Positions 1-11,026 of a stretch of 64,000 nt of DNA are shown one piece after another. This DNA comes from Silene conica (lineage: Eukaryota > Streptophyta > Magnoliopsida > Caryophyllales > Caryophyllaceae). The notes under the pieces were generated by a model. It worked only from the letters and a program-made list of their open reading frames with translations. It had not been told where the DNA came from and searched no databases. The stretch lies in contig CM055312.2 of the NCBI GenBank assembly GCA_029255685.2, positions 67,064,292-67,128,291 of the forward strand, in the 5' to 3' direction. The translations under genes and the position numbers were made by a program. Positions within the stretch are counted from its first letter, which is position 1. The number at the start of each line of letters is the position of its first letter.

Positions 1-2
1 TC

Positions 3-941
3 TATGAGTATTGTAGTGAGTTTGTGGAGAAGCTTCAGCCTATTGGTCTCCCGAAGACTAGAGATGATGGAAAGTTTGAAGGCAAAGGCCTAGTTGGTGC
101 CAAGGAGATCTCACCTCCATCCAATTTAAGAAATAAAGCACACTTGTACGTGTTACAACAAAGTGAAGATGTACAACCATATTTGGAAAGGCATAAGCAT
201 AACTTAGCTTCCATCTATCCTTCTAAAGGTGAAATGTGGTTGATGAAAGAGCATAATCGTACATTTTTGGAGTGGTTTCACAATGAAGTAATGCAAGAAC
301 TGTCAAATTCTGATAATGATGTGAATAATACAATCAAATGGCTTGCATATGGTCCTAGAGAGAGCGTTCACTCATATGAAGGGTTCACCATAAATGGATA
401 CACTTTTTACACCGAACGCCAAGATAAGAAATCATTAACTGTGCAGAATAGTGGTGTGACGATGGTTGCTTCTTCGAGAGAATTTGCCAATTCCAAGGAT
501 AAATCACCCATTGATGCGACACAATCATATTATGGAGTCATTCAGGAAATATGGGAGTTAGATTATTGTGATTTTAAGGTTCCTCTTTTCCAATGCAAGT
601 GGATTGAGAATAGTAGACGTGGTGTTCATGTGGATGAATTTGGCTTTACTCAAGTTGATATGACTCGATTGCGAGATAACGACGAGCCATTCATTTTAGC
701 ATCACAGGCTAAACAAGTATGCTATATTCTTGATCCATCTGACCATCGTTGGTCTCTTGTAGTCCATGGAAAGCGACGAATTTTGGGTGTCTGGGACGTC
801 CTTGATGAAGATGAGTATGATGAGTTCCAAGATATACCACCTTTCACAAATCCGATAAACAATACTACTGATGGTGCAAATCTTGACACGGTTTACCTAA
901 GATCTGACCACGAAGAAGGGTTTACTGTGCACAATCCTTGA
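3..941 (+). CDS. TNP2-like CACTA transposase, C-terminal part (DUF4216)
   Basis: The reading frame is open from the window edge (codon at 3-5) to a TGA at 939-941, so the gene is 5'-truncated by the window. About 312 residues are visible. The middle of the fragment has the DUF4216 signature: a PLFQCKW segment, then a VDEFGFTQVD segment, followed by a region beginning ASQAKQVCYI that ends in SLVVHGKRR. The N-terminal part, with EISPPSNLRNKAHLYVLQ, resembles the linker after DUF4218 in this family. The full protein would be the transposase that recognises the CACTA ends and cuts and joins DNA in the nucleus; its catalytic core lies to the left of the window. No stop or frameshift is seen in the visible part. 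Confidence 0.85.
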   Translation, partial: YEYCSEFVEKLQPIGLPKTRDDGKFEGKGLVGAKEISPPSNLRNKAHLYVLQQSEDVQPYLERHKHNLASIYPSKGEMWLMKEHNRTFLEWFHNEVMQELSNSDNDVNNTIKWLAYGPRESVHSYEGFTINGYTFYTERQDKKSLTVQNSGVTMVASSREFANSKDKSPIDATQSYYGVIQEIWELDYCDFKVPLFQCKWIENSRRGVHVDEFGFTQVDMTRLRDNDEPFILASQAKQVCYILDPSDHRWSLVVHGKRRILGVWDVLDEDEYDEFQDIPPFTNPINNTTDGANLDTVYLRSDHEEGFTVHNP

Positions 942-1089
942 TGTTTACTATGGTAATAAATATTTCAAGCTAGCGGATATGTGTTTTGTCTAAACAGTCT
1001 GATGCTTTAAGTCTGATCATTTTCTTTTCAAGTGTAAATTGTTGTTCTTACTTTATTTATATTGATTTCTTATTTTTGACAGATATTCC

Positions 1090-4000
1090 ATGGACAATGA
1101 AGATAGTTATAAGATTCGCGAGGATGACGATGATTACAATGACAGTGGCAGTGATGATGATGATGCGTTATATGACGAAGATCTTGAGGAAGACAATGGT
1201 GATGAAGCTGACATTGCTGATGAAATGGTGGCTGCTGAGGCTGCTAGGCTTCAAGAATTGGAGGATCGCGACTTTGACCGATTTGAAATGATGGCAGATG
1301 AAGCTGCACTAAAGGGGGTAGACATGGTGGCAGATTCAAATCCATCCACCTCTAGTGCAGTGCGTAATGTTTCAGAAAAACGGAAGAGGTCACGAAAGGG
1401 AAGAGGTGCGACAAAAGGGCTAAGACGACCTTCGGGGCCAATGAAGCTGGAGTTTGATTCTCTCGGTCGTCCAATAGGTATGTGGCGGCGTAAATATGGT
1501 CAGAATTTGGGATTTTGCATGCGAAAGTTCAACATTAACTGGAATTGGAAAGATGTGAGTGTGGGAACGAGAAAGTTAATGTGGCAAGACACAGTGGTAA
1601 GCTTATTTTAATATACCTCCCAATCTTAATTTTGTGATGTATGCGTGAATGTTTTCTATATTCTGACTGATACAACTAACGGGAAACATCTTTTTTGTTA
1701 ACGCTAGAATTTATTCCATATTGATGCTGATGACAAGAGATTGAGGAAGAAGTTCTTGTCTGCCGTTGCCAGAAGATTCAGGGATTTTAAAGCCAAATTG
1801 GTAAGTGGATGGATAACTAAGACGAGGCAAAGAACAATAGAAGAGGATGGAAAGGAGCCCCCAGAAATTTGGAGTCCTATTAAAATAGAAGATTGGAGAC
1901 TTTTTCAGCAACTCAAAACTTCTAGTCCGGCTAAGGTGAGCTAACGATTTACTGATTAGTTAAAACGTAAAGTTTATGCTGGGATTTGCCTGCTTTATTA
2001 TTTCAGTCATTTATTGGTGGTGTATTTTATGGTGGCTTGGCTGATTAGTTAAAACTGAAAGTAGGTTAGTTTTGGAGTAAAGTAGGTTAGTTTTGGAGCA
2101 TGCTAAACAATTCCTGGTCCCTACACCAATTATCTACCCCAGCCAAAGTAAGCATGATGGCTGAGGCACAAAATCTGCCAGAACTGCATACATTTTTCTT
2201 AGAAACTGGCCTGCATTCTGGACAGCAATCACGACACTCAAAATCTGCATCCCGCACAAAACTAACAGCAGCTTGTGACTGCTACTCTACTTCTCTGTTA
2301 CTTCCAGCATCAGCAGCTCCTGACTACCCAGCCCTAAACCTGCAACACCAAGGTAAGTACAAGGTAAGTACAGAGCAGAATCCCTGCACTACCTACTGCC
2401 TACACTGCCATTTACAGATGTGCAGTCCCAGAACAGATCTGCACATCATCCTACTGCCCTCCTTCTTCTAGATCAGCACCTGCCCACAGGTCCAAAGACT
2501 GCCAAAAAGAATGAACATGCAGCAAATTTTATTGACACATGCAGCAAATTTTCTAGTTTCAGTAATGCTTATTGTACCTTTTTTTTGTCAGAGAAAGCGA
2601 GAAAAGGCAATCGCGAGTGCCAAAAAGAATGAACATTATCATCACATGGGGCAAAATGACTTCAACGCTGCTCGTGTAAACTGGATCAAGGATGGTTTTT
2701 ATCCACAGTCTGATGTGTCAGCATCGTCTACTGGAATAACTACTACTGGGAAGGGAAGTGCTACTGGAACAATTGAGGTTAATCGGGCCGATGATTGGTA
2801 TTGTGCAATGCACGTAAAAGATAAGCAAACTGGGAAATATGAGATAAAGAAACAAAAAACCAAGGAGGTAGCTGATGAAGTGGTATGTTACTGTTACGAT
2901 ATGTAAACTGTATCCGTTTAAACTATAATGTGCATCTGTTATTTGATTGTTGGTGGTGCTGTTGTTGTTTGATAAATGCTGCAGTGAGCATTCTCTTTCT
3001 CTTAGTTGTTGCACCTGAGAATTTATTGTTTGATACTTGTTATTTACCTCTGTAAGAAGCCTGATCATCCACTGCTGCTATTAACATGAATATTGCATGT
3101 ATATTCTGACTGAGCATTCTCTTTCTCCTAGTTGTTACACTGCTGCTATTTTATTATTCTGCTTACAATCTGTATTTTATTTTGAATATTAGCGTGAGTT
3201 AAGAAAGAAAGAAGCCGAAGGAAAGTTTGTTGTAGAGCGAGAGAAAGATAGTCTATTTCATGCACTTGGTAAGAAGCCTGATCATCCAGGCCGTGCAAAA
3301 GGGTTTGGTGGAGTAAATATTAGTGTGAGGGAAGCTTTTGGGACTCCAACTAAAGACAATGGTTCAAGTAAACGTGTAACATTGTTGGAGGAACGAGAAA
3401 GCATAATGAATGATCTAAGGGAGGAGTTTAGAGATGAGTTGAAATCGCATCTTACAAGCAATCTCATGTCCATTTTACAACAAATGGGTGTGAAGTTACC
3501 TAATGCAGAATCAAATCAGTTAGAATTAGATCAGAATCTGTTAGAAGGGAATCATAATCAGTTAGAAGGGAATCAGCATCAATTAGAAGGGAATCAGTCC
3601 GAAAGGAATCAGTTAGATGGGAATCAATTAGAGTCATCTTTCCCAGCGACCGTTAAGGTAACTACAATTTATTTCCTTTCGTCATAAATTGGTGCTTATA
3701 TTACTGTTTGTAGCTAACGCTTTAAGAAAAACCATGTCATATATGTAGAACGATACTCCTTGCCGTCTTTTTCTGTCAGACCCTCATAGTGGTGTGTCAT
3801 ACGAGGTTGGCCGTGGCAAGACATTTCCACTAGAAGAGGGTCAAGAAGGTTCAATTGTGCTCGACCATGTTAGGGTGAAACTGTCCGTTGTTCACGAAGA
3901 GTTTCAGAGTCTTCCACTTCCTGTTCCGGTGCAAGTGTACGATCTTCACGTATTAAGTGACGCAGTTGGCAGTTTCGTACAGTGGCCAACCAAATTTGTG

Positions 4001-5522
4001 AGGCTTGAAGATGAGGTAAGAGGATTGACTCATCTACAGCTTCATAAGTAGACAATATATTGTCTGTTGGATGATTTACTGATATGTCATTGTCATTAGG
4101 GTGATCAGGATGTGATCAAGAGAGGACATAATGAGGTAATGGGCAGTAACTCTCACCACTCGAAATTGTTTGTTACGCCAATTAAAGAACCTACCAAGGA
4201 GCACATGGTGGAGTCCCTAAGTCCGGATTGCCAGTGGTTAAATACTCTTATCACTACAATGGTTGATGGGGAGTCCTTTGATATTTACTTTGATGCTAAT
4301 TTATTTTATTTTGAGGAGGATGGGAAAACAGAAGTGTATAAGGATGATCTAAAGCGGTTCCTCGACGGGGGTGAGCTCAGTATACCAATTGTCCAGATCT
4401 TCATAAGGTTTTGTAATCAGCCCACTATAACTTTAGGTTCTTTTTTATAAATATACCCAACCAAGCATATGATTAATTAGTTTGATGTCATGCTTGTAGG
4501 GCAATTCAAGACGATCTAATGAAAGCTGATTCCCGACCTTATCTTGGATGGTTGTGCCCTGACGCTACTTCAGATACAAAATTGATTAAGAATACGCAGA
4601 ATGCAATAGCTTATGTTACTTTGGCATTTCAGAAGGCAGCTCTCAATGACGATGAGTTCATTCTAGCTCCGATTTATGACAGGTAAATAATAATTTAATT
4701 TTCTGATTAGCATAATCTTACTCTTACGAATTCTTCGATGTTTTGCACTAATTCTAATTTTCAATGTAGTAAGCATTGGTTGCTACTTGTCATTTCTCCG
4801 CAAACCTACACCATATATGAGTTTGATTCTATCACCCTTAAAGACGGACGGAAGTTGTATATGAAGATGGTAATTCTTAGGTAAGTTGGTTGCACAGTTG
4901 CTACTTTGATTCTTTTCTAACATACTCTCGATAGTTTCCGACATATCTACTATTTTATGTAGCGCTCTAAAAAGATACAAAATGTCGGGTGGTAAACTCA
5001 AGAACAAACGGAGGGAACCATTATGGAAATCCATGAAGGTGAAGGGACTGATTTTCAAGTTCATTTATGCAAATTATATTATTCTAGCACAAAAACTTGG
5101 AAACTATCTAATTATATTCTCACGTGACTTTCTTGTAGTGCCCTCAACAAAGCGAGAAGGTGGAGCACGGTTTCTTCGTTTTGCGCTTCATGTACGATAT
5201 TGTTAAGAGTTGCAGAACTGTAGAAGACTTGGAAAAGGTATGTCTTTGTTCCTGATTTGATGCTCATCGTTGTTGTACAAGCCTAATGTTCAGTATGTAT
5301 TAGGGTGGTAGGTAGTGTTATGAAGCCTAATTATGTCGAGTTTCATTTGATCATGACTAACCTATACTTGTGTATTGCAAAATACCCATCCTCTTTGGTA
5401 ATTTGTGTTCTCATTTTTCACAGCTTTGGAGCTCAACAAAAGAAGATACCTACAACGAAAGTGAGATCAATGAAATACAAGATATATGGGCGGCCTACTT
5501 CACGTCTCGTTGTTTTAGCTGA
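1090..5522 (+). CDS. Second CACTA gene: Transposase_24 domain with Ulp1-like (C48) peptidase domain
   Basis: Proposed exons, joined on GT-AG borders: 1090-1596, 1708-1935, 2592-2882, 3193-3657, 3749-4015, 4100-4407, 4500-4682, 4770-4880, 4963-5038, 5139-5237 and 5424-5522 (TGA). Phases agree at every junction and give about 877 residues without an internal stop. The donor at 4408 (GTTTTG) is weak. The N-terminus is acidic (a D-rich run), then basic. The Transposase_24 region spans exons 1-4 (GRPIGMWRRKYG, KNEHYHHMG, ALGKKPDHPGR). A Q/N-rich repeat lies in exon 4. The C-terminal exons form a Ulp1-type fold with KHWLLLVI (active-site His) and YEFDSI (active-site Asp). The usual Cys position in the QQSEKVEHG segment is His (codon 5166-5168), so proteolysis is doubtful. 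The start is the ATG at 1090, after a likely promoter or intron in 942-1089. Such fusions are known in plant CACTA elements; their role in transposition is unclear. Confidence 0.78.
3510..3635 (+). repeat. In-frame Q/N-rich heptad-like repeat inside the CACTA gene
   Basis: A degenerate repeat of about 21-24 bases (AATCAGTTAGAAGGG and variants) lies in exon 4 of the second CACTA gene. It encodes about six imperfect copies of a peptide like NQLEGN. All unit changes keep the frame, so the coding region tolerates copy-number change here. It is low-complexity polar sequence with no assigned function. Confidence 0.7.
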
Positions 5523-5865
5523 GTCCTTGTGTCCTTTGTTTATTTTGAAACTTAGGCCCTATTTATATGTTTCTCCTTTTGATGTATTATCATTTGACAA
5601 AACTCTAGGGGTAGTCTTTACTAGAAATTAGCCATTTGGTCTATGTTGAAATGGCTTTGGAGATTAATGGACTTGGGTGTATGTTGGAATGGTTATGTAT
5701 GGAAAATGAAGCATTCTTTTGGTGTTCCTATGGACTTGGTTGTATGTTGGAATGGTTTTCATTCTTACTAATTGCAGGCTATTGGTTTATGCACGAAACA
5801 AATGAACCCATGGATGGACGATGCTGATTTTAATTATATTTGCAGCAACTATTTTAAATTTTTTT
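5523..5865. other. CACTA 3' untranslated stretch
   Basis: Non-coding sequence between the stop of the second CACTA gene and the subterminal repeats. It holds three imperfect copies of a motif around GTATGTTGGAATGG (about 5640-5760). No other gene is seen. Confidence 0.6.
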
Positions 5866-6159
5866 TTTTAAAAAACAGTCAATATGAGGCGTATTTAGCC
5901 TGAAAGTGCAGCAAATTTGAGCTGGTTTGCAATACAAAAACAATCAATATGAGGCGACAATTGCTGCGTTTCTGGTGAAAAACGCAGCAAATAAGCTGGT
6001 TTACGATACGAAAAATACGCAGCAATTTTGGTCATTTGATGCGTTTTAGAAACGCAGCAAATAGTATCCTTATTTGCTGCCCCTTCGTTTGCTGCGTTTT
6101 GAAATACGCCTCATATAGGCCATTTTTTGACGCAGCAAATTAGCCCTTTTGTACTAGTG
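5866..6159. repeat. CACTA subterminal repeat block and 3' terminal inverted repeat
   Basis: Eight copies of a short motif, ACGCAGCAAAT or its complement ATTTGCTGCGT, occur in both orientations at about 5906, 5958, 5983, 6017, 6052, 6071, 6088 and 6131. The last runs into the terminus at 6159. GAGGCGTATTT-like and GCCTCATAT segments also recur at the two sides of the block. In the En/Spm family, dense subterminal motifs in both orientations bind the TNPA-type protein; that role is inferred here from position and arrangement. The terminal inverted repeat cannot be paired because the left end is missing. Confidence 0.82.
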
Positions 6160-6162
6160 TTG

Positions 6163-7281
6163 GTGAGATGGCGTGATCAATGGGGCATTCACCATCCACC
6201 CAATTGTGATCCTAAAACAGAGTTCTCCTACCATTACCTACCGCTGTGGCTGCTCCTCTGACAATGGTTCGTGATTGGGATGTAATTCCTGCCAATACAT
6301 TTGACATGCCACTCTTGGATTGAAAGATATCGATGTCACACCTATTGCTACAGTACTTAGCCCGGAGGACTCTTGACCAAAGGCTCGATGGTTCCGTGAT
6401 TACTCGCCATCCGAGCTTGGTAAGGAAGGCGGCATTGCTTTTTCTGGCTGATGGGATTCCTAAACCTCCAATAGATTTTGGTTTTTGAACATTTTTCCAA
6501 GTAATTAAGTGTATTGATTTGTTGTTCTCATCTCCACCCCACAAGAAGCTACAAGATTTTCTATCAATAGAGTCGCATACGATCCTTGGTATCTTAGCCG
6601 ACTGCATACTATAATTAGCCAACGTACTCAAAGTCGATTGATCGAGCGTAGCCCTTCTTACTAGTGATAGTCGTTTCGTGGCCCACCCGACCAATCTCTT
6701 ATTAACTTTCTCCTCTAAATGGGCAAAGGTTTGACGAGTAACCCGACCGTTAATTGTTGGCATCCCTAGGTATGTTCCCAGATCTTGTGTTTCTTCGAAT
6801 CCAAGAGCAAAGTTGACCGCATTTCTCGTTCCTGGGTCAGTGTTGCTTGAGAAAAACACCCGAGATTTTGCCGCACTTACTCTTTCGCCAGACGCATCAC
6901 AAAATATGTCTAGGACGTATTTTATTACCCTCGCTTGTTCCTCTGTTGCCTCCTCGAACAAAACATATCGTCTGCAAAGAACAAGTTAGTTATGCTAGGA
7001 CCATTACGGCAGAGGGTGATTGGTTTCCAGTTATGATTTCAAACTTCCATATCAATTATTTGTTGAAGTTTTTCGAGGCACATGACAAAGACATAGGACG
7101 ACAACGGATCCCCTTGACGTACTCCACGAGATGGAATGAACTGCTCCTTAGGCTCATTCTCCGTTCCATAAAATTTGCATTCGAGGCGAAGTCACACACT
7201 CCATAATCACGTCAATTAATAAACGCGAGAAGCACATATCAGTGAGTGTGTTATGGATGAATCTGCATCTTAGTCTATCAT
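6163..7281 (-). pseudogene. LINE (non-LTR) reverse transcriptase, C-terminal half
   Basis: The minus strand from 7281 to about 6163 encodes the second half of a plant L1-type reverse transcriptase. The palm motif FADD lies at about 6965-6985. It is followed by the AAKSRVFFS, LGTYLGMP and FLWGG stretches and by GGLGIPSARKSNAAFLTKLGW, typical of the thumb and the following zf-RVT region. There are at least two lesions: a one-base frameshift just after FADD (near 6960), and a Trp-to-TAG stop at about 6212, after which the frame continues (DHNWVDG) to the CACTA border. The N-terminal half is at 15970-16405; a Copia element separates them. The protein would have copied LINE RNA into DNA at the nick site. 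This copy is dead. Confidence 0.9.
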
Positions 7282-8276
7282 TGTTGGGGTTGGTGTCCTT
7301 GACAATTAAGTACAATGACTTATTAAATCTCTTTAAGGATCACAAGGGCATACTTCAGTATTATTGCCAGTTGATCCACGTTTATCAATAACGGTTGGCT
7401 TGCTAGATAAGTTTGACGTTATTGTCATACGGATGACGGTGATCAACTTGTCCCTATACGTCACACCTATAGGACACGTTTGTGAGATGTGAAGGTATGA
7501 AAATACAGTCACATTTATGCCGGATATGACTAAACAGTTAGTCAGAGTTATTGACTAATAAATTAGTCAATAAGATGTTGAGATTATTATTTAATATGGA
7601 TTAAATAATTTTAGCTAATACGGATTACATGATTAATTCGTAAATTAAATATAAACGGTTATATTTAATTAAATATTGTATTCGCGTATTAATATAAACA
7701 GTTATATTAATTTGGGTAATTATACAATATCGTATTTTATCAGACCATTATTAATACATCGACTGCGTTAATATCTGATAACAAGTGTGCGATTTATAAT
7801 TAAAATCCCGCGAATAACTTATAGCTAAATGGGTCGAATCACGGATCAGAATAAGGTAAGAGTGGAAAGCCCACTCTTACCCTATTCGAAAATTCGGCCG
7901 AGTATACTACATAAGGAGAAGACTTCTCCTTATGTTAGGTTACTCTTGTTGCACTGTAAAACATAATCTCAAGAAAATTAGGGTTTGAGAGCATTCTTCT
8001 CCTATAACCCAGATCTCACATCTAAACTCAAAAGGCTCTCCCTATATTGCAAGGCAGTTGGAGAGGATTTCTAGCACACACGGCAACGTCTCAATCTAAG
8101 TCTTGGGTGCAAGTTATAGGAGTGAATTTGCGTTAATTCCTGTTCTTAGGCCTTTCGCACAAGGACCAAAGGTTGTACTCCTTTTCATGTATTATTTATC
8201 TTATGACTATATTCACAACTGTAAATTTCATTATAATCCTGCAAGTTTAGGGCGAATACATGCTTTATTCCCCACA
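7282..8276 (+). repeat. Copia 5' LTR
   Basis: A 995-bp terminal repeat starting TGTTGGGGTTGG and ending TTCCCCACA. It matches 14970-15969 almost throughout. It contains an AT-rich stretch with repeated ATATAAACGGTTATATTAA-like units (about 7650-7715) and probably holds the promoter and poly(A) signals, which I could not pin down. Confidence 0.95.
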
Positions 8277-8278
8277 AG

Positions 8279-8292
8279 TGGTATCAGAGCCA
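8279..8292 (+). promoter_or_regulatory. Copia primer-binding site (tRNA-iMet)
   Basis: TGGTATCAGAGCCA begins two bases after the 5' LTR. It is complementary to the 3' end of plant initiator tRNA-Met, the usual primer for Copia reverse transcription. Confidence 0.92.
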
Positions 8293-8360
8293 GGCCATGG
8301 AAATTTTACTTTTGTGTTTTTCATAAGTTTTAAAATCTGAAAAATCGTATTCTGTCGCTG

Positions 8361-8716
8361 AGTCGGTCGATCGACCCCCTGTTGCGGTCGGTCGACCGCC
8401 TCCTGTGTTTGTTTCTGTTTCGACAGTTTTCCTTTTGTGAGTAATCGATCTTGTTTTTCGATTCCTGTTTACATATTGTTAATTAATCGATATTCTTGAC
8501 AATATGTGAACCCTTGATGATGTTAATTTTGATTTATTTGTTTTAATCAAAGTTTAATAGGTAGAAACTTGTTTTGATTTCAAAAGGTGAAGCGTTTTGC
8601 GTTTTCTGAAATTCGTTTTTACTGCCTGTTGGTCGGTCGACCTAATTGATAGGTCGGTCGACCGATTATGCTGTTGCAAAAAGTTTCTGTTTCTTGTCTG
8701 GAGGTCGGTCGACCTC
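8361..8716. repeat. Cluster of GGTCGRYCGACC-type palindromes in the Copia leader
   Basis: Five short perfect palindromes lie between the PBS and gag: GGTCGATCGACC at 8365-8376, and GGTCGACC cores at 8390-8397, 8635-8642, 8656-8663 and 8707-8714. Each is preceded by an extra GGTC half, giving GGTCGGTCGACC. They stand out against AT-rich surroundings. Function is unknown; a packaging, dimerisation or methylation role would be speculation. Confidence 0.8.
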
Positions 8717-10069
8717 CCCCCTGTAACAGACTCGTTTTTTTTTTATTTTTTCGAAAATAACATGTTTTATTTTCACATGGCCTTTAATAATGTGCTATAT
8801 ACGAAAATAGTATATTATTAATTTTGTGAAACGGTTCACCCTCGTTTGATACATATTATTTTAAAACGGTTTAAGATAATAGGATTATAAATTTATTAAA
8901 ATTGGGTGATTAAAACGGTATAATCACATAATTTTAATCCCGTAAGGTGGTTTGATAAAAATTTATTAATCATAATAACAGTATTATGTCATGAATGAAT
9001 TTTATTTAGTTGATGCATTTTATTTATCGTCTTGTTGAATGCCTTGTGAATGCTATCAATAACGTATTTATTTTTGCAAACGGTTGTAACTTAGTGTGGC
9101 CTTAGTCGATTGTGTCACCGTAATGATGGGACACAGTCTTGCTTGTAATTTTGAGATCTTGAATCTCCGTTTTGAGTTTTTGCCATGTAATTACTTTTGT
9201 ATTTAAATTAGAATGTAATTAGGGTTATATTTGTAATTTAAATTAGTAATTTTGTGAAGACCAAAGACGGAGACCGAATGCTCACTCCCGCTGCAAGGAC
9301 CAAGATGGAACATCAAGACAAGCTTCTAGGGTCCAACGGTGGATTCCAAAGTTGTTTTTATGTTTATTTTGGTGGGATAGGCCACACTAGGACTTTTATT
9401 TACGTTTATCGCATTTACTTTATGCTTCCATCGATAATAGCTTGCATCATATCCCGCCTAAAACCAAACCACCTATAACATGCCTGAAAACTGACTCATG
9501 TAGAGGTTACGCGTTAGTTTTCTGTGACAATACAGATGTCACATGTCAATTGCAAAGCCATCACTTTATTTCATTCATTCACGCATATGCTAGATATTAG
9601 TTCACTTAAAATGGATAAATATAAGTTGATGGGGTCTTCCTCGTATAACAAAAAATTGAGACTAGTCTTTATAAATCAGACTCCCATGAATCCCTTCTTC
9701 GTCGGTAGGCATAATATGACCCCTTCTACGTCGGGTAAGTGGGAACAAATGATTTATTTTATCTCAACATCATGGTCACTCGATACTATCTAGCGACTGA
9801 GATGGACTAATAGATAGGATTTACGGAAATCTATCGACCAAGAGTTCCAACGGTGGAATTAGCCAAGCTGTGGGCTTATCAATATACGGAAATTGAGTCT
9901 TGGGATCGTTTATATAATTCTTGAGGGAGATCAATTATATAAATGCATGAGTCTACGAGTTTAAATACACTTTAATATAGACTTAAATCACAACAATGAG
10001 TTGCTTATATGGTTCTGTTTTATCTTCTTTTAAGTGTAGAACACGTTCATTTAAACTGCTGTATATCTA
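8717..10069. other. Copia leader, no gene
   Basis: Non-coding leader between the palindrome cluster and the gag start. Only short chance reading frames are present, none with recognisable domains. Confidence 0.6.
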
Positions 10070-11026
10070 ATGGCTGGTGAAGACCCAATGCCAAGTGCCA
10101 AGCTAGCACGTGAATCCTGGCTAAAAGCCTTCATGGACTCCATGAATCAGTCTACTAGACTGAGGAATGATGGGCCAAACTTCTCTGACTGGGAGGCAGC
10201 ACTACGGAATGCTGCCATTGCTGACGGAAAGCTTAAGTATTTAACTGAGCCAATTCCGGCACACCCAGGAACTGGAGCTAGAGCTAACGAAGTTCGCGCT
10301 CATAGCGACTTTGTCATGGAAGCGGGTGCGATAAAGAACGTACTCATCTATGCAATGGAATCCAATTTGCAAAGACGCTTCATAGCCCATGGTGCAAACA
10401 AGATTTTCACCACGCTCACTAACGAATTCTCAAAGGCTCCGAGAATCGTTTCTTATGAGCATACCTGTCGCTTCTTCGAGGCGAAACTCCAAAAGGGCCA
10501 AGCTGTTAGCCCACATATTCTTCACATGATTGAGAATATCGAGAAACTGGAGGCCCTAAACTGCAAGATCAGTGAGAACATAATCGTTGATCGAATGCTT
10601 CATTCGCTTCATGATGGGTACACCCTCTTCAGGGCCAACTATTACATGAACGACATGAAGAAGTCTCCTCATGAGCTCCACTCCCTTCTCGTACAGACCG
10701 AGAAGGATCTGAAATTAAGTGGGAGCGTGAAGCAAGATGTTCTCATGATCTCCAGTAAGGGTAAGGGTAAGGGTAAAGCTAAAGCTCAGGGCGACCTAAC
10801 AGTAGGCAAGCCCAAGTTTAAGACGTCAGGATTTGCTAAGAGTGGGCCAGGTGAGTCGAGCAACTCACAGGGCAAAACAAAGAGCAAGGATACAAGCATG
10901 GAATGTCACCATTGCCACAAGACTGAGCATTAGAGGCGCTCATGCCCCGTGTATCGTGAGGACATTAAGGCAGGCCGCGTTACTCCTGTTGGTATGTCTT
11001 CTTCTTCTTTTTATTCACATGATTAA
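10070..11026 (+). pseudogene. Copia gag (UBN2-type) with broken zinc knuckle
   Basis: The frame opens at ATG 10070 and encodes a Copia-type Gag: an all-helical UBN2-like core (about residues 15-210), a basic KGKGKGKAKA linker (about residues 225-235) and a CCHC zinc knuckle. The knuckle reads CHHCHKTEH and is then cut by TAG at 10931-10933 where the family has Trp. After the stop the frame continues, supplying the last Cys, and ends at TAA 11024-11026. Downstream domains are in another frame, so a one-base indel lies in or near the CTTCTT run at about 10999-11020. Gag would form the virus-like particle in the cytoplasm. This copy would stop at 287 residues and lack the RNA-binding finger. Confidence 0.9.

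Larger units (their letters stand above)
1..6159 (+). mobile_element. CACTA (En/Spm) DNA transposon, 3' portion
   Basis: The window opens inside a CACTA transposon whose left end lies outside it. The element carries the usual two genes in order: the end of a TNP2-like transposase (3-941), then a spliced Transposase_24/C48-protease gene (1090-5522). It finishes with a subterminal repeat block and a terminus ending GTACTAGTG at 6151-6159, whose reverse complement begins CACTAGTAC as expected for the family. The next three bases, TTG (6160-6162), are the probable 3-bp target duplication, but the left copy is not visible. Just beyond the terminus a LINE reading frame begins, so the transposon probably landed in a LINE. 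Family assignment is firm; whether the element can still move cannot be judged without its left end. Confidence 0.9.

Noticed and set aside
986..1291. Met-rich open frame over the start of the second CACTA gene
   Set aside because: It is a frame shadow of the acidic exon at 1090-1596, and its composition is implausible.
8279..8292. Possible tRNA-Met gene
   Set aside because: Only the 3'-end complement is present, directly after an LTR. It is a primer-binding site, as are 54507-54518 and 46533-46550.
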